Source: Paralichthys olivaceus (lineage: Eukaryota; Chordata; Actinopteri; Pleuronectiformes; Paralichthyidae). From it: a stretch of DNA of 64,000 nt. The position numbers and the translations under genes were made by a program. Shown here one piece after another: positions 1-15,929 of the stretch; position 1 is the stretch's first letter; each line of letters starts with the position of its first letter. Location: assembly GCF_024713975.1 (NCBI RefSeq), contig NC_091112.1, positions 3,599,001 to 3,663,000 on the forward strand. The letters run 5' to 3'. The notes beneath the pieces are model-generated. The model saw only the letters and a program-made list of their open reading frames with translations, was not told the origin of the DNA and did not search any database.

Positions 1-959
1 ACAGATCTGATATCACTCAAGTTGTATAACAACCATCACTGTGAGCTGGGGATGGTCCGGATCAGTAATTCACACGTCTCTGACCTCACTGACTTCAGCC
101 GCACGTCGAGTGTCTATTCAATCGCGACGTCTTCAGTTTTCATTATTGCTGATCGCCGAGGGGAAAACAATCTGAGTCTGTCTCCGTCACGCTGTTTCAA
201 GACACAAGAGAGGAAATGAGATTTTAAAAAGTATTCACTTCACCTTAAGTTGCTTGAGAAGCTGATAGTTTAAAATAAGACATCTTAAACCAAAGATCTT
301 GTCAAACCTCTGCCGTATGTTATATGATTGGCCACTAGAGACTCCCCTGCTCTCATCACATACAAGACTTTACCTTTCTTTGTGTCGTGTGTTTTTCTTT
401 TCAACACAACGAGCACGTCTACCGCGAAATGCAAGTCTCGAGCAAACGTCGTTGGTCCCACTATCAGTCTCTGATCATGACCTTTCATAAACTAATTTAA
501 AACTAACTTCCTGGAAAAATTAACGGTGGAACGTACATGCAGACCTTACATGTGGTAAAGATGCGGTAAGAACGTATATGCTCTAAATAAAGATGGAGGA
601 CATATATCCACTTCAAAAATGAAGCCAAAATATTCCACATGCCAGTGCCACCGTCTTGGAGCCGGGTCGGGCCAGTGTATTTTGCCGCACAGTAGCAGCT
701 TGGCCCTCGGAATGACGTTACACCTGAATAACCCAAGAAGTTGGCATTCCGTTTGCACAGGAGCAAACCAGTTCATAATGACTCATAACGCACGCTAGCA
801 CCGAAGGATAGGCTTCGGCTGAGACGTCCGACCGGGTAATTCCGAGTTCTGAGGTTTAACGGAACACAGCGTTTACTGCAGGTTCTCATCACTTCTGTCT
901 GCGGCCACGTGAACCTGCTCGTGCTAAAGACGACACTTGGATCTTTAATTTATTTTTTA
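1..959. other. Non-coding stretch upstream of lipe
   Basis: I see no gene here. All open frames are short, lack family features and have no matching splice sites. A stretch at about 640-780 looks like a dispersed repeat fragment (listed separately). An E-box CACGTG lies at about 905-910, close to the GC-rich lipe promoter that follows. Confidence 0.5.
640..780 (-). repeat. Dispersed repeat fragment, copy 1
   Basis: The minus strand contains a GGGTTATtcaGG...aACGTCATTCCGAGGGCC pattern. It aligns over roughly 65 bases with plus-strand sequence at 44213-44300 (GGGTTATactTGG...GACGTCATTTCGAGGGCC). Two diverged copies at opposite ends of the window, in opposite orientation, indicate an interspersed repeat. 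The family is not identified. Confidence 0.5.
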
Positions 960-1560
960 TTAAGTGAACCAGGAACAGGGCCCGCTGACGTCACGTCGAG
1001 GTGTACAGCGATCTCCCTCCTCCTACCTGTTGCCCGAGCACGCGCACGGTCTCGTGCTCCGAACGCGTGACGTCAGCGGAGCGTGGGCACGCGGACAGAG
1101 AGAGAGAGAGACAGAGAGAGAGAAAGAGAAAGTGAGAGAGAGAGGAGGAAGATGCGGGTCGGTGAGTGAAGGTCTGTTTTTAAAAACATCGTGTCGTCAG
1201 AAGTCTGCGTTGACATGTCGCGCTCCGGTTCGTTTGTTCTGAACCCGGTGGAGAAAACGAAACTGCGTCATTGTTTTGCGACAGTTCTTGTTAAAAGACA
1301 GGAAGCAACAGGGCGGCGGAGTCCGGAGGGAAACTTGTGGCTGTCGCGGGGAAAGTTGTCATCGGGTGGGAAAACGGCTGCCCTCGTCGCTAGCTTTAGC
1401 CGAGGCTAACCGTGGTGTCGTTGGGGGTTTATCGGCCGGGGTTAAAGAGTACGTGCGGCGGGGAGAGGAGCCACCGGAGCCCCGGGGGGGAGATCCAGAG
1501 CCGGAGGGGAGGAGGAGGAGGAGGAGGAGGCGGTGAAGGTGAAGCGGCGTCACAGGCTGA
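960..1560 (+). promoter_or_regulatory. lipe: GC-rich promoter, likely of lipe
   Basis: This is a locally GC- and CpG-rich block in an otherwise AT-rich area, followed by a GAGA-rich tract (1098-1145) and a GGA-rich tract (1504-1530). Two perfect TGACGTCA cAMP response elements lie at 986-993 and 1068-1075. A consensus splice donor (GTCG then GTGAGTG) occurs near 1160, which fits an untranslated first exon spliced to the acceptor before the lipe start codon at 3491. The transcription start is not fixed by the sequence. Assignment to lipe rests on order and strand. Confidence 0.5.
986..1075. promoter_or_regulatory. Pair of full CRE sites in inverted repeat
   Basis: TGACGTCA occurs at 986-993 and 1068-1075. 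The surrounding 14 bases, CCGCTGACGTCACG at 982-995, recur as an exact reverse complement at 1066-1079. CREB/ATF family proteins bind this palindrome. The role at this promoter is inferred. Confidence 0.6.
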
Positions 1561-3482
1561 TGTCTGCGCTGTGACGTGACGGAGGTTGACGTCCATGACA
1601 GCTGAGTGATCTGCTGCAGAACAGAAACACAATTAAAGAAGAGACAGATTCAGTCTCTGTTCGAATTTCGATGATAATTCAAAGATTTTTATTGTTAAAT
1701 ACACACGAGAACACACGTAAAATGTAGAATGTGCATTAAAATACAATAAGGATGTGGAAACATGTTTAAAAGTTAGGCAAAAACAAGGCGAATGAGGTGA
1801 ATGAGGTGAAAAAGATGAGGATTGTGCAAAACTGAGCAGTGCAAATTGAACATTAACAGTGAAAAATTAAATAAAATGTGTACAATATAAATGTAAACAG
1901 TACAAATGGAAATACTTAATGTTAAAGTGCAGACCAGTGTTACAGTTTGTGAGGTTATAGACTCCTGCAGTGGGGAAGAAAGTCGAAAAGTCCAAATTAT
2001 TAATTACAGACTGAATCAGAGGGGAATGTGTTTTTATTATTGAATTAAATGGCGACCCCTTCATTAAACGTAGAAAAACAAAGGATAAAATTCCTCCACA
2101 CTGCTCCTGTGCTGTCGTCCAAGTGTCCATGAGAACTTTAAGATTGTTGCCCTGTTACTTCAATTGTGTTGGAAAAGTGTTTGTGGACTCAGACAATTCA
2201 CCCACACCCTCAATTTTCATTTTTGGGTGAACTCTCAGCATCTGCCATCAAAAATCCATATCGCTCATCTTCATAAAACATCTGTGACATTTTGTTGTTG
2301 TTGTTACAGTTTATTGATCCTTATTGGCTGGAATATGTGACACTACATAGTTATATAAGTGATATAAGATCAATGATTCGTCAGCCAGGCCAAGTTTAAG
2401 AGTTTGTTTAACTCTAAGATCCAGCTGAGAAACAAACAAAAGAAATGTAACACTGAAACTAAACCTAATAGGTGATAACAGATCATTGGCATGTGAGCAG
2501 AGAACTGAGATGATAAAGACGACAGTGAAAGACAATCACAAGAGAATGATATGAAATAAGATACAGGGAAGCTTTCAGTAATACCTTACATTTCATCGCT
2601 GTGCTGACTTATTGCTGTTGTCAGAGGCCTAATATCACTGACCGCTGAACAGAAATAGAAACACAACCGACCGTGTCAAAACTGTGAACAAGCCTCCAGT
2701 GTTTTTGAACATTGGCTCAACAAGCACAGTGTTCTGATTTCTCTCTGCTGCAGGCTGTGCACTGACAGCCGCTGCTGTCTCAGTGGAGATGTTGATATTA
2801 TCATTTATGAGGACATACTGTACAACATGTCTCGTGTTAATATGAACGTTCCAGGATAATGCATGAAAGAGAGCATGGCTAATGTCAGCAAAGTGCATGC
2901 GCAGTATGTTTGCCTTAGCCATCAGCTGATCGGGGTCCTGACTCTCAACACACAACACAAATCTAACTATTAGTATTTTCATTTCATCTATTTCATTTCT
3001 TTTACAGGCGTTTACTTTAGAGCACATAGCCGTGAGCTTGTTAATGCATTTCTGTCACTGCAAATCTAGAAGTGCACACAATGTCCGTCAGTTGTCTAGA
3101 AAGACTCTATTTTCGATCTAACCACAGATGTGCTTGTGTTGTTTGACCGAAGCATCAAATTGTCCCATTTTAGTCACATCTTTAGATTTTATGCTACATC
3201 AGGCTTATTGTTCGTTGTTAGCAAGAGTTTTAAAGTTGTATCATCAGGCTGCACTGGAACTTTCACCCTTGGCCAAACAGATAATAGTATAATCAACAAC
3301 ACAATGAGTTGTGTTGCAGAAGATGGGGTCATTATGATCTGTGTGTTTACCCTGAGGGTGGTGGTTTGTTTTCTTTAAGATACACATCACATGTCTGCTG
3401 TGTCAGAAGCTGGAGAGGCAGATATAAAGAAGCTTAAAGAAAACACACTTTTAAAAGTTGCTCTCGTCTTTTTCTCCTGCAG
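1561..3482 (+). other. Probable lipe intron 1, repeat-rich
   Basis: No coding exon is recognised between the GC-rich block and the acceptor at 3481-3482 that precedes the lipe start codon. The part at about 1670-1900 is AT-rich with a TTTATTGTTAAATACACAC-like start and resembles non-coding dispersed fish repeats. The longest open frame (130 codons, minus strand, 2635-3027) has no recognisable features and is treated as chance. Confidence 0.4.
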
Positions 3483-3490
3483 CCTCAGAT

Positions 3491-6400
3491 ATGGATTACA
3501 AGGTTGTGTTTGCAGCCTTGGAGACGGTGTGTGAAGACAACTTTTCTGCCTTGTGTGGACCCTCTGATTTACCGTACGGCACTGTCGCCAAGCGCCTGGT
3601 CACATGTTTGAGAGAAATTCAGGAGCACGGCCATGCGCTGGAGCCTGTGGTCGCCAGCCTCACCGCCGTTTACCACCACTACGACTTTGACGCACAAACG
3701 CCTGGGAACGGCTACCGCACCCTGGTCAAAGTATGACCAGATGTATTTTCTTTTACTCTCTCCTGGACTAAAGTGTGTTATGTGAGCTGTGAAAGCTTTT
3801 TACTAATCGGTTACTGTGTATCAGATAGCACCTAGTGTACATTGCACTTGCTTGCTTTGCTTTAAACAGAAACTGTTCTTTTAGTGGTTGTTTGGTGCTA
3901 AATATTGCACATTTTAAATCTATCAAATGTAGTTTCCCTTCATTTTATATAAAATTCACATTATTTCCTTCGCTCTCTTTATCTCTTTGTCCTCCAGGTC
4001 TTGCACGCCTGCATTTTGCACATCATACACAAGGGCCGTTACATTGCCGACAACTGCAACGGTGCTTTCTTCAGGGCCGAGCACAATGCGTCTGAGATGG
4101 AGGCGTACTGCAGCGCCCTGTGCCAGCTGCGTGCCCTGGTCCACCTCGCCCAGCGGCTGATCAACGACAACGAATGCGGCCAGCTGTACTCCCAGCAGGA
4201 CGGGGACCTGACCCGCAGGTTTGTGCAGGAGTACAGCTCCATGCACAAGGCGTGTTTCTACGGACGCTGTCTTGGCTTTCAGGTCAGCCAACAACACGAA
4301 ATAATTTCTCTTCATTTCTTGTTTTAAACACTCCAGCTTTGTTCTGATCAGTCATTTGACACTTTCCATGGGACAGTTTTCTTGAATAACCTGTTTGGGA
4401 ATCGTTTTAATTGTTGGATACAATTCTCTATTCTCAGTTCTCTCCAGCTCTTCGTCCATTCCTCCAGACTGTTGTCATAAGCATGATTTCATACGGAGAG
4501 ACGTACGGTAAACAGCAGTCACGGTTTGGTGAGTGTCGATTTTAAATGGTGTTGATGGAGGTTGAATACTCACGTCATCTTTTCACGTTTTCCAGTGTGA
4601 TCATCTTTAAAATATGTTTCTCTCTCGCTCCAGGTATGGCGGCCCTGTCTCTCCTCACATCAGGGAAGTACGTCATTGATCCAGAGATGCGGGGCACTGA
4701 GTTTGAACGCATAACCCAGAACCTGGATTTACATTTCTGGAAGTCTTTCTGGAACCTCACAGAGTCCGGCCTTATAACAGTAGGCAGGGTCAAATACTCT
4801 TCCTCTCACTGTGATATCATCTGAAGTTCTCACCAGTATTTTAACAAACAGTCTCATTCCCTTGTCTTTCTCCTTCCAGGGTTTAAACAGAATAGCTTCT
4901 AACACAGTGCAGGTGAACCTCACCTTGACTGTGCCTCCTCTCCCTCTACGCCTTCCTCTGGCCTCAGACCCAAATCTAACGGCCACTGTGTCGCCTCCAA
5001 TCGCTCACTCGGGCCCCGGGCCTGTCCACATGCGACTGATCTCCTATGAGCTTCGAGAAGGACAAGTGAGGATCTACAGGGGACAAAATATATAAAATAC
5101 TGTTCTTAATACTACTCAGGAAAGAGAAGGAACCTAAACTGCTTTCAGACGTGTACTGAAGTCCAGTGCATTCTTCATACTGGAAAATGTCCGAACTCCA
5201 TTCTCTGGACTTTTGTAGAGTTTTTATGTTCATGAATACGAAAGAAGAAAAAAAGATTAATGATAAAAGGTTAATATGATAAGGTTTCTGTTTCTTTTCC
5301 TTATTATGAATGACCTTGTTGCTCATCCTTTGACTTCATAGGACAGTGAGGAGCTGCTGGCTTTTTCCCGAACTGACCCTCATCCCATCACCGCGTCTCA
5401 TCTCCCCTGGGTACAGAAGCTGCCTCATTCACCCTGGCTGCTCATCCACTTCCACGGAGGAGGTTTTGTAGCCCAGACATCCAGATCTCATGAGGTGCAG
5501 CACAGACGGATTTAACACTGCTGGTGTTAGCTTAAGCTGTAGCACAGTGTGTTAACATAACACATTATTCATTCAATACAGTGAGACTAAGCAGCTGCTG
5601 GTTTGCACCTCATCACACGTCTTTTTATCTTGTTCTGCATCCGCCCACTCATGTGTCAGAGTTATCTTCGGAGCTGGTCGAAGGAGCTGAACGTCCCCAT
5701 CCTGTCTGTCGACTACTCTTTGTCACCTGAAGCGCCTTTTCCCAGAGCTCTGGAGGAGTGTTTCTACGCCTACTGCTGGGCACTGAAAAACTGTCACCTC
5801 CTGGGTAAGTGGATGAGTCAGACCAAACTGGACCAGGAGAATTGTCTAAACCTTCCGAAATCCAATGTACATCAATCATACAAATGGAAAGGCAGCTTAT
5901 GTGATTGTTTTTAACTCTTAATGATAATTATGTATTGATTTGGATTTTTTAAACACACAATGGTCATAGACACTAACAGTTCCGTGTGTCTGTGTCTCTC
6001 AGGCTCCACAGCGGAGCGAGTTTGTCTGGCGGGGGACAGTGCTGGAGGAAACCTCTGCATCACTGTGTCCATGAAGGCCATGACCTGCGGCATCCGAGTC
6101 CCTGACGGCATGATGACCGCCTACCCCGCCACCCTGCTCACCACAGACGCCTCGCCCTCTCGCCTGCTCACACTCATCGACCCACTGTTGCCTTTAGGTG
6201 TTCTTGCCAAGTGCCTCAATGCCTATGCAGGTATGTGGATGTGGGTGCGTTAGGTGTATACTGACTCATGCCTCATTTGACACTAGCGCACGTTCCGGCG
6301 CCAAAGGAACAGAAAACAGGATATCAAAAGGATTTCCACATATACCAGGTTATGCAGGAGGAAAAGCGATGAAACTAATTAGCGACCTGCTGTCGAGGCC

Positions 6401-7353
6401 ATGACCATTTCACCACGTTTATGTTTCATTTTTCTTCCTTTTTCCTTCCTTGTTTTCTGCAGTGTTTCCTAGTTTCATTTCCTAAGCTCTCATGCTTTCT
6501 CTCTCAGGTATAGACTATCACACGGTGCAGCCGGCAGTGGGAAGCAACAGTCTGAGCACTCTGGGCAGAGACACAGCCGTGCTGCTCGGTGATCTCACCC
6601 AGGGAGCCTCCAACTGGATCCACTCATTTCTGGACCCCATGCTGAGTTCAGGTGGAGCCCACTCCCAGTCGCCGTTAGAGAGGAGGTCCCAGAGCAGTGA
6701 AACCCGCAGGACATCAACTCGCACCTCCACGCAAACATCTGGGGATCACGTGGTTTACCCACAGGGCTTTGAGCCCCTGCGCGCCGAGTGCCTGGCTGTT
6801 GTTCACCAGACCTCCTCTCCTGTTTTTAGGAACCCCTTTGTGTCACCTTTACTGGCTCCGGACAACATGCTGAGAGGTCTGCCGCCTGTATACATCGTGG
6901 TAAGAGAGGTCCAGTTCGATGGCTTAGCTAGATTTGATCTTTTGCTAAAGTTGTGTGGATGGCATTGTAGTGCAGTGGTTAGCACTATCTCCAGAAAGAA
7001 GGTTACTGGTTCGAATCCCAGTTTAGCCAGGGTCTTACTGTGTGGAGATTCTAAACTGCCCATAGGTTAGAATGATTGATTATATTCGATTCCTCCATGT
7101 GTCCACACAGGCCTCTGCTCTGGACGCCTTGCTGGATGACTCTGTGATGTTTGCCAAGAAACTGCGAGACATGGGCCAGCCCGTGAGTCTGACGGTGGTG
7201 GAAGACCTGCCTCATGGCTTCCTCAGCCTCGGACAGCTCGCCAAGGAGACGGAGGTCGCTACAGAAATCTGCGTTGCGCGAATTAGGGAGATTTTTGAGC
7301 AAGAAAACCCAACGCCTGCTCTTCGCAGTCGGCCAAAGCGGGAAGTGGCGTAA
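3491..7353 (+). CDS. lipe: Hormone-sensitive lipase
   Basis: This lipase hydrolyses diacylglycerol, cholesteryl and retinyl esters on lipid droplets under protein kinase A control. Ten coding exons (3491-3730, 3998-4282, 4438-4528, 4634-4779, 4880-5065, 5342-5494, 5660-5804, 6003-6230, 6508-6899, 7111-7353) join in frame to about 702 residues; the short human form has 775. Residues 1-315 form the HSL-type N-terminal domain, starting [13 protein letters not shown]. The alpha/beta-hydrolase part shows the oxyanion motif HGGG (354-357), the nucleophile in GDSAGG (Ser428) and the putative Asp627 and His657, spaced 30 residues apart as in mammalian HSL. The regulatory loop is shorter than in human but keeps RRS (Ser552) and RRTS (560-561), likely kinase A sites. 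The start codon is the first ATG after the acceptor and matches the family start. The last intron contains a SINE. Identification is secure. Confidence 0.96.
6950..7065 (+). mobile_element. tRNA-type SINE in last lipe intron
   Basis: The sequence TAGTGCAGTGGTTAGCAC (6967-6984) followed by GGTTCGAATCCC (7008-7019) matches the A-box and B-box arrangement of tRNA-derived SINEs common in teleosts. It then runs into TGTGTGGAGATTC, also typical of the family. It fills over half of the 211-base intron between the last two lipe exons, in sense orientation. The exact family and ends are uncertain. Confidence 0.75.
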
Positions 7354-9090
7354 CAGAGAATCAAACCATGACCTATTTATCTGTCATTCCAGCTGTTTTT
7401 GGATAAAGAAGAGAACTGACGTTTTGTTGTGCAATAAGTTAAAGGAAACAAATCAGGGAGAATAATGAAGATGCACCAAAAACTGAAGGAAGCTTAGAGG
7501 GAAACTGCACTTGAAACCTTCACTGCACAACGAAAATGTTCAAGAGAGCCACTAAAACTTTTAACTTTCTACATCTATAATCTAAAATGATCTGATATGA
7601 TGACAGAAATGAAAGTAGTATTTTTCTATTAAGATTTCCATGTTGAAGAAGCAGATTAAACGCACATTTATAATTTTACAAGCTGACTAAAACAAAAAGA
7701 TCACTATAACCAGCACTGGTTGAGATACATATCAGTAACAGAAGCTGTTGTGCTTGAATTTAAAGCATTGCTGTATTTGCATATGACCAAAGTTAAAGGT
7801 TAACTTGAACAGAGAACACTTTTCCGATGTGTTGTATTGTTATTATATAATTTAGATAAATAGTTTTACCTGGTTTTGCCAGTTTGTCACATGTTTACAG
7901 CGTTTTGATGAGGAGGCCTTTACCTTGTGTTTACCGGCAGTATGTGGATGTGACTTGTTCTACTGTAAATTCATTCTTTATATCTCTTATTATAAATATT
8001 TAACACAGTTTATTTAAAACCTGTATTAAATCAAAACTCCAAAGATGACTGGTGTTAAATTATTGTTTGTTTATTTGAAGATTTTGGAAATGCTATGTTA
8101 AATCGTGTGTGTGTGTGTGTGAGGGATCATTTTATCAGCCTGGTTTAAAGTGGGAAGTAAAAGTTGTTCGTCGTTAGGAGGGAATTGATCACAGGCTTGT
8201 CAAATCAATTTGCACTTAAACTGCATCAGCTCACAACAACAGTAAAGTAACTGTGACAGAGTTTGATGCTCACCACGGCAGATTATGAATGAATGAGTTA
8301 AAGTGAGATTTAAGAGAGTTCTTAAGAAATTGATTAGAAATTTAAAAAAACTAATTAGAAAGTTGCTTTGAATGATACAAACAATACATCAAAAAATATG
8401 AAGCGGTACTGCTGTATATCTACAGGAATTATTTGTGTTGTAATGTTTATTTAAAGGAAATTAAAAGTATTTTGGCCCTGAACTATAAATATTACATCTT
8501 GCTTATCTAGGTGAGAGGTGTTATTCTTCCTCTGGCCGCTGAGGTCAGATGATTGAAAAAGAATCATTAGTAAAACATAAAGAATTGATAAATGAGACTG
8601 TGAAATGGGCAGTTCGGTCCTAAATTAAATGAATAGCATTGATTCACATTTCTCATGTTTTTCTTATTGCTGAATGAAAGCTGTGTTGTGTTGCAGACAT
8701 TGAAGGTTGTACAATTTCTTTTAATTTACTCTGTTGTTTGGAATCCGGCACCATATGTTTTGCGTGTGTAGTCCAGAGAGCTCATCATACATACATGACA
8801 CATTAACACAATCAATCAATCAAATGTATTTATATAGCACGGTATCACAACAAACAGATGTCTCAGGGTGCTGCACAAAAGTCCAAGATCTTAAGAAACA
8901 CTAAATCCAACTTGTTCCACACCGAGCAAGCATGAGCAACAGCGGGGAGGAAAAACTCCCAGGTGGAAGAAACCTCCGGCTCGGTGTGGACACACGTGTG
9001 AATATACTCCTTCATTCATGTCACTGCTGGGTTTCAAACTCCAAACTTCTTTAAAACTGAGAATTTGACCAGAGACATAAAATCCTCTAC
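7354..9090. other. lipe 3' region and spacer to ddx6
   Basis: The lipe 3' untranslated region starts here and is AT-rich. Its end is not clear, as no perfect AATAAA stands out near the stop codon. No coding sequence is recognised. A short TG run lies at about 8107-8120 and a dispersed repeat occupies about 8808-8995. Confidence 0.45.
8808..8995. repeat. Dispersed teleost repeat (AATCAATCAATCAAAT type)
   Basis: It starts with an ATCAATCAATCAAATGTATT run followed by TATATAGCAC, and later has GGAGGAAAAACTCCC and GGAAGAAACCTCCGG. This combination is a familiar short interspersed, non-coding repeat of fish genomes. It is recognised from general knowledge of its layout. No search was run and the family name is left open. 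Confidence 0.6.
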
Positions 9091-9345
9091 GTGCAGTGAC
9101 CCAGGAGTGACAGGAGGTGGCAGCAGCGTCGCGGAGCCTCTCGTGCGATAAACAGGAGAAAGAGACGCCGAGGGAGAGGAGGAGAAGAAGAAGAAGAAGA
9201 AGGCGACCATGTTGATTGAAAGCAGGAAGAAACACAATAGAAGCGATTTATCTCAAGTAAAATTCACTTACTAAAGCGACTTGCGAAGAAAGTGACCGAC
9301 CGGCCGTGGACTGGACATCCCGTGTATAACAGCAGACAGACCGAG
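9090..9345 (+). promoter_or_regulatory. ddx6: ddx6 promoter and untranslated exon 1
   Basis: A GC-richer block contains a GAA-rich tract (9180-9202) and ends with a good splice donor (CCGAG then GTACGT, donor at 9346). It lies upstream and on the same strand as ddx6. It fits an untranslated first exon spliced to an acceptor at 10693-10694 (TTTATTGCAG). The transcription start cannot be read. Confidence 0.5.
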
Positions 9346-9639
9346 GTACGTTGGCGGGGACCCGGAAACATCCGGTAACCGTTGAAAACAACCGAAAGCT
9401 ACCTGACGTTTGTGCTAAATTAGCCTTCGAGCTAGCGATCCTGTTGTTTGTGCTACATACCAACAACAACGTCAGTGATTTTAAAAAAAACTGCGCCACA
9501 GCAGCAAAACACAGCGTCCACGTTGATTTCACTTTACTCTTATGACGTTTTATTCTGTAAAATCAAAAGCTTTTAAATGACCCGACGGCTTAGCGGCGAG
9601 TTAGCGTCAAGCTAGCTTAGCTTTGACGTTAGCACAATG

Positions 9640-9960
9640 CGGCTAATGGATCGATAGATGTAGTTTATTGATCCCAAATTGGGGAATGGTTGAGTTAGAG
9701 ATGCACGTCGAGGGCAGTGCACATAGAGACAAGTGGCAGCATTACAGGTACGAAGAATTAAAAAAAAATAGAAGCTCAAAATATAATGTAATAACAAAAA
9801 CACTGTAAATGCTCCCTAAGTTAATGGTGCACAATAAAGTACTAGACTACACAGTGAAGTGCTCAATATAATGCAGCAAAGAATAAACCTATAAACAAGA
9901 GACTACATGCAAGAGAGGACAAGTGTGCAAGGTTGCAGCAGATGTTTGCATTGAAAGACA
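9640..9960. repeat. Dispersed repeat with TTTATTGATCCC start
   Basis: The sequence GTAGTTTATTGATCCCAAAT followed by TGGGGAATGG, then a long A-rich tail of short AAT and AAC tracts, matches a common non-coding fish repeat class. A related AT-rich piece may lie at 1670-1900. It sits in the probable first intron of ddx6. The boundaries are approximate. Confidence 0.45.
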
Positions 9961-10694
9961 AAGTAATGAGGTAGGAGGGATTATGAAAATAAAACATGCA
10001 CATAAGATTTGCAAATTCAAAGTTAGTTATGTAATTTTGTGTTTGTAATGTTAAAGTTATTGATTTAAGGAGGAAAACGATCAACTTAATGCTGCTATCG
10101 ATGTAATGTGAGTCATTTAGCAAAGGGTTCTAGAATTGAAGCGGCTCAAATGAATTTGACGTGTGCGTCGGTATGAAATTAATGTCAGTCAGATCTGGAG
10201 CCTGTACTAAAGGTCAGTGTTATTTTAAACTCTGTCACTTTGAACATCTTAATCTGCCTCCTGGCAACTTCACAACCAAACCATTTAGCGAATTAGCTGT
10301 TGAAGCTCTGCAGCATGAGGCTCATCAAAGTTTTAACCAGCTAACTTGTTGTCAGTACTAAAAAAAATTTACTAACTATTACTTTCAGTCACGTTCAATA
10401 TGCGAGTCTCAACTAGACTTAAAATATTTTTTAATGGTCACATTATGAAAAGTTTGGGGACTAATAGATTGGAAATAATCAGGCAATGGGTAAATAATAC
10501 TTTGTTAGCTTTGTCAAATAATATTTTCAGTTGTTAATAATCCTTCATTTCCAGCTTCTCAATTTTGATGGTTTGGTGTTTTTCTTTGTTTTCGTTCATT
10601 AACTGAAATTCCGAAGGTTTTGGACAAAACAAACTGTGAAGATCTCATCAACTGCTCCTGTTATCCGAACACTATCCTGTTGGATTTATTGCAG

Positions 10695-11549
10695 GTGACA
10701 AGTTTGAGTCGTTGGCTGACTTTGAGGAGGCAGCGGTTTGATAAGGGCCACACTCGCACACTTCACACACCGACCTGAAGGACAGTGGAGTCCAGGGAGA
10801 GAAGGTCCAACACCTGGAGCAGAAAGGAAACGCACAGTGAGGACACAACAGGGGTGGAAAGCTGTTTGGCTTTGGACTAGATAACCCCCTGTATGACTTG
10901 TATTTTCAGGATCTCTTTTTTTTTTCACCCGTGGAGCAACATACACCCACACAGTGGAAATAACAGAGAGAATTACAGACTATATGATTTTGGGGAAAGA
11001 CTTGTACAAAGTTGGACATCCTTTTTTTTTCAAGGACAGGGATATTGAGCAACTCTTTTCGGACTCAAAGTGGAAACAAGAAATATTGTTCCATTTAGAA
11101 ACAGAAGTTTAAGTATTGAAATAAGATTATATTGAAGAAGCTATTCCCCAAATTCAGATTGCCTTAGTTGTTCTATTTCAGGACTTGAACCGCTTCGATA
11201 CTTGTTCATATATAATTTTTCTATATTGTGGGCAAGTATATTCATGCATATTAATGCAAATTTCTCTTCATTTTGAAGAGCTCTTGTGTAAAAACTTTTT
11301 TTTGATGTTCTTGTACGTCAGTCACTCTGTTGTTTGAAGGGGACCGAACTGCACGTACATGTGTATATGTAAATAATACGAGTCAACCTCTGTTGTAAAA
11401 GCTTTGGACTTAAAAAGAATAGAGAATATTGTTTTGTTAATGCTTTATTAAACTTTTTTACTTTTGAAGAGAATTTTTAAAAGAAAGACCTAAGAGGCAA
11501 AAATTTAATACTTTGAAGAAAAAAATAAACAAACTAAAGCAAGGAAAGG
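10695..11549 (+). other. ddx6: Possible long ddx6 5' leader exon
   Basis: From the acceptor at 10693-10694 to the ATG at 11550 I see no convincing donor-acceptor pair, so the leader may be about 855 bases long in this exon. It is AT-rich and contains several upstream short open frames. The structure is inferred, and a shorter exon from a nearer acceptor is possible. Confidence 0.35.
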
Positions 11550-15169
<3,620 letters not shown>

Positions 15170-15180
15170 AAGAGAAAAAA

Positions 15181-15270
15181 GGTGAGATGCTTTGAGATAA
15201 TTCTTTAGACTTTAATTTCATGGGAAAAAAAGATCAATCTTCCTAATCTAAGTTTTATCTTCGCTCCAGG
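15181..15270 (+). other. ddx6: Possible intron just after the ddx6 stop
   Basis: Twelve bases after the stop codon there is a strong donor (AAAAAAG then GTGAGATG). A strong acceptor (TATCTTCGCTCCAG then GACATT) ends at about 15270. If spliced, the junction is so close to the stop that it should not trigger nonsense-mediated decay. Confidence 0.5.
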
Positions 15271-15929
15271 ACATTAGGACACACCGGGGCTTTTGCGTAG
15301 ACATCAACGCTTGCAGTCTTCAGGCGACTCTTCAGTTTCACATTTCCCCTCATTTTCAGAGCCTGACAAATGGATGTAAAGGCTGTTTATTTTTTATTTT
15401 TGAGCTTTTCCTCAGAGAGCTGCCTCTTATTTATTCTTTTTAATAACTGAGAAAGTTGAAACCTTCACTTTGCACCAACCTCACACTAAACCACACAGCA
15501 TGTGTTGGAGCGTAGATTATTTTCCCTCCTAAAATACGTTTGTTGGAGAGCTGTGCAAATTATTGTCCCAGCTGTTTTGAACCAGTTGTCCTCAGAGACA
15601 CGTCTTCATCACCAGCAGCAACTTTGGTCTGTTTTTAATGATACAATGGTGTGTTTCCACCAGCCATCGTTCTGTCCACTTACACTGCTGTTGTCACTTA
15701 AGTGCCTTACTTACTCCCATGTGCACTCATCCATTCATAGCCTGCTGTCTTCTGTCATGCAGCGCAGTGCGAGCACAAATGAGATGAACTAAAACATAAT
15801 CTGATTTTATTTAAACATCGCATTATGCAAAGGGGAAAAAGATGACACACACACACACACTGTCCTGCAGAGGTGTGTGTGTCGAAACACGGCTCAAACT
15901 CCTCCAACTTTACTGAATGTGAACGTTGC

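Noticed and set aside
2635-3027. A 130-codon minus-strand open frame
   Set aside because: It has no recognisable domain or splice context and lies in the probable first intron of lipe.
15845-15886. Short CA/GTGT inverted pair looking like a hairpin
   Set aside because: It comes from a CA run facing a short GTGTGTGT run; such pairs are expected by chance in microsatellite-rich sequence.
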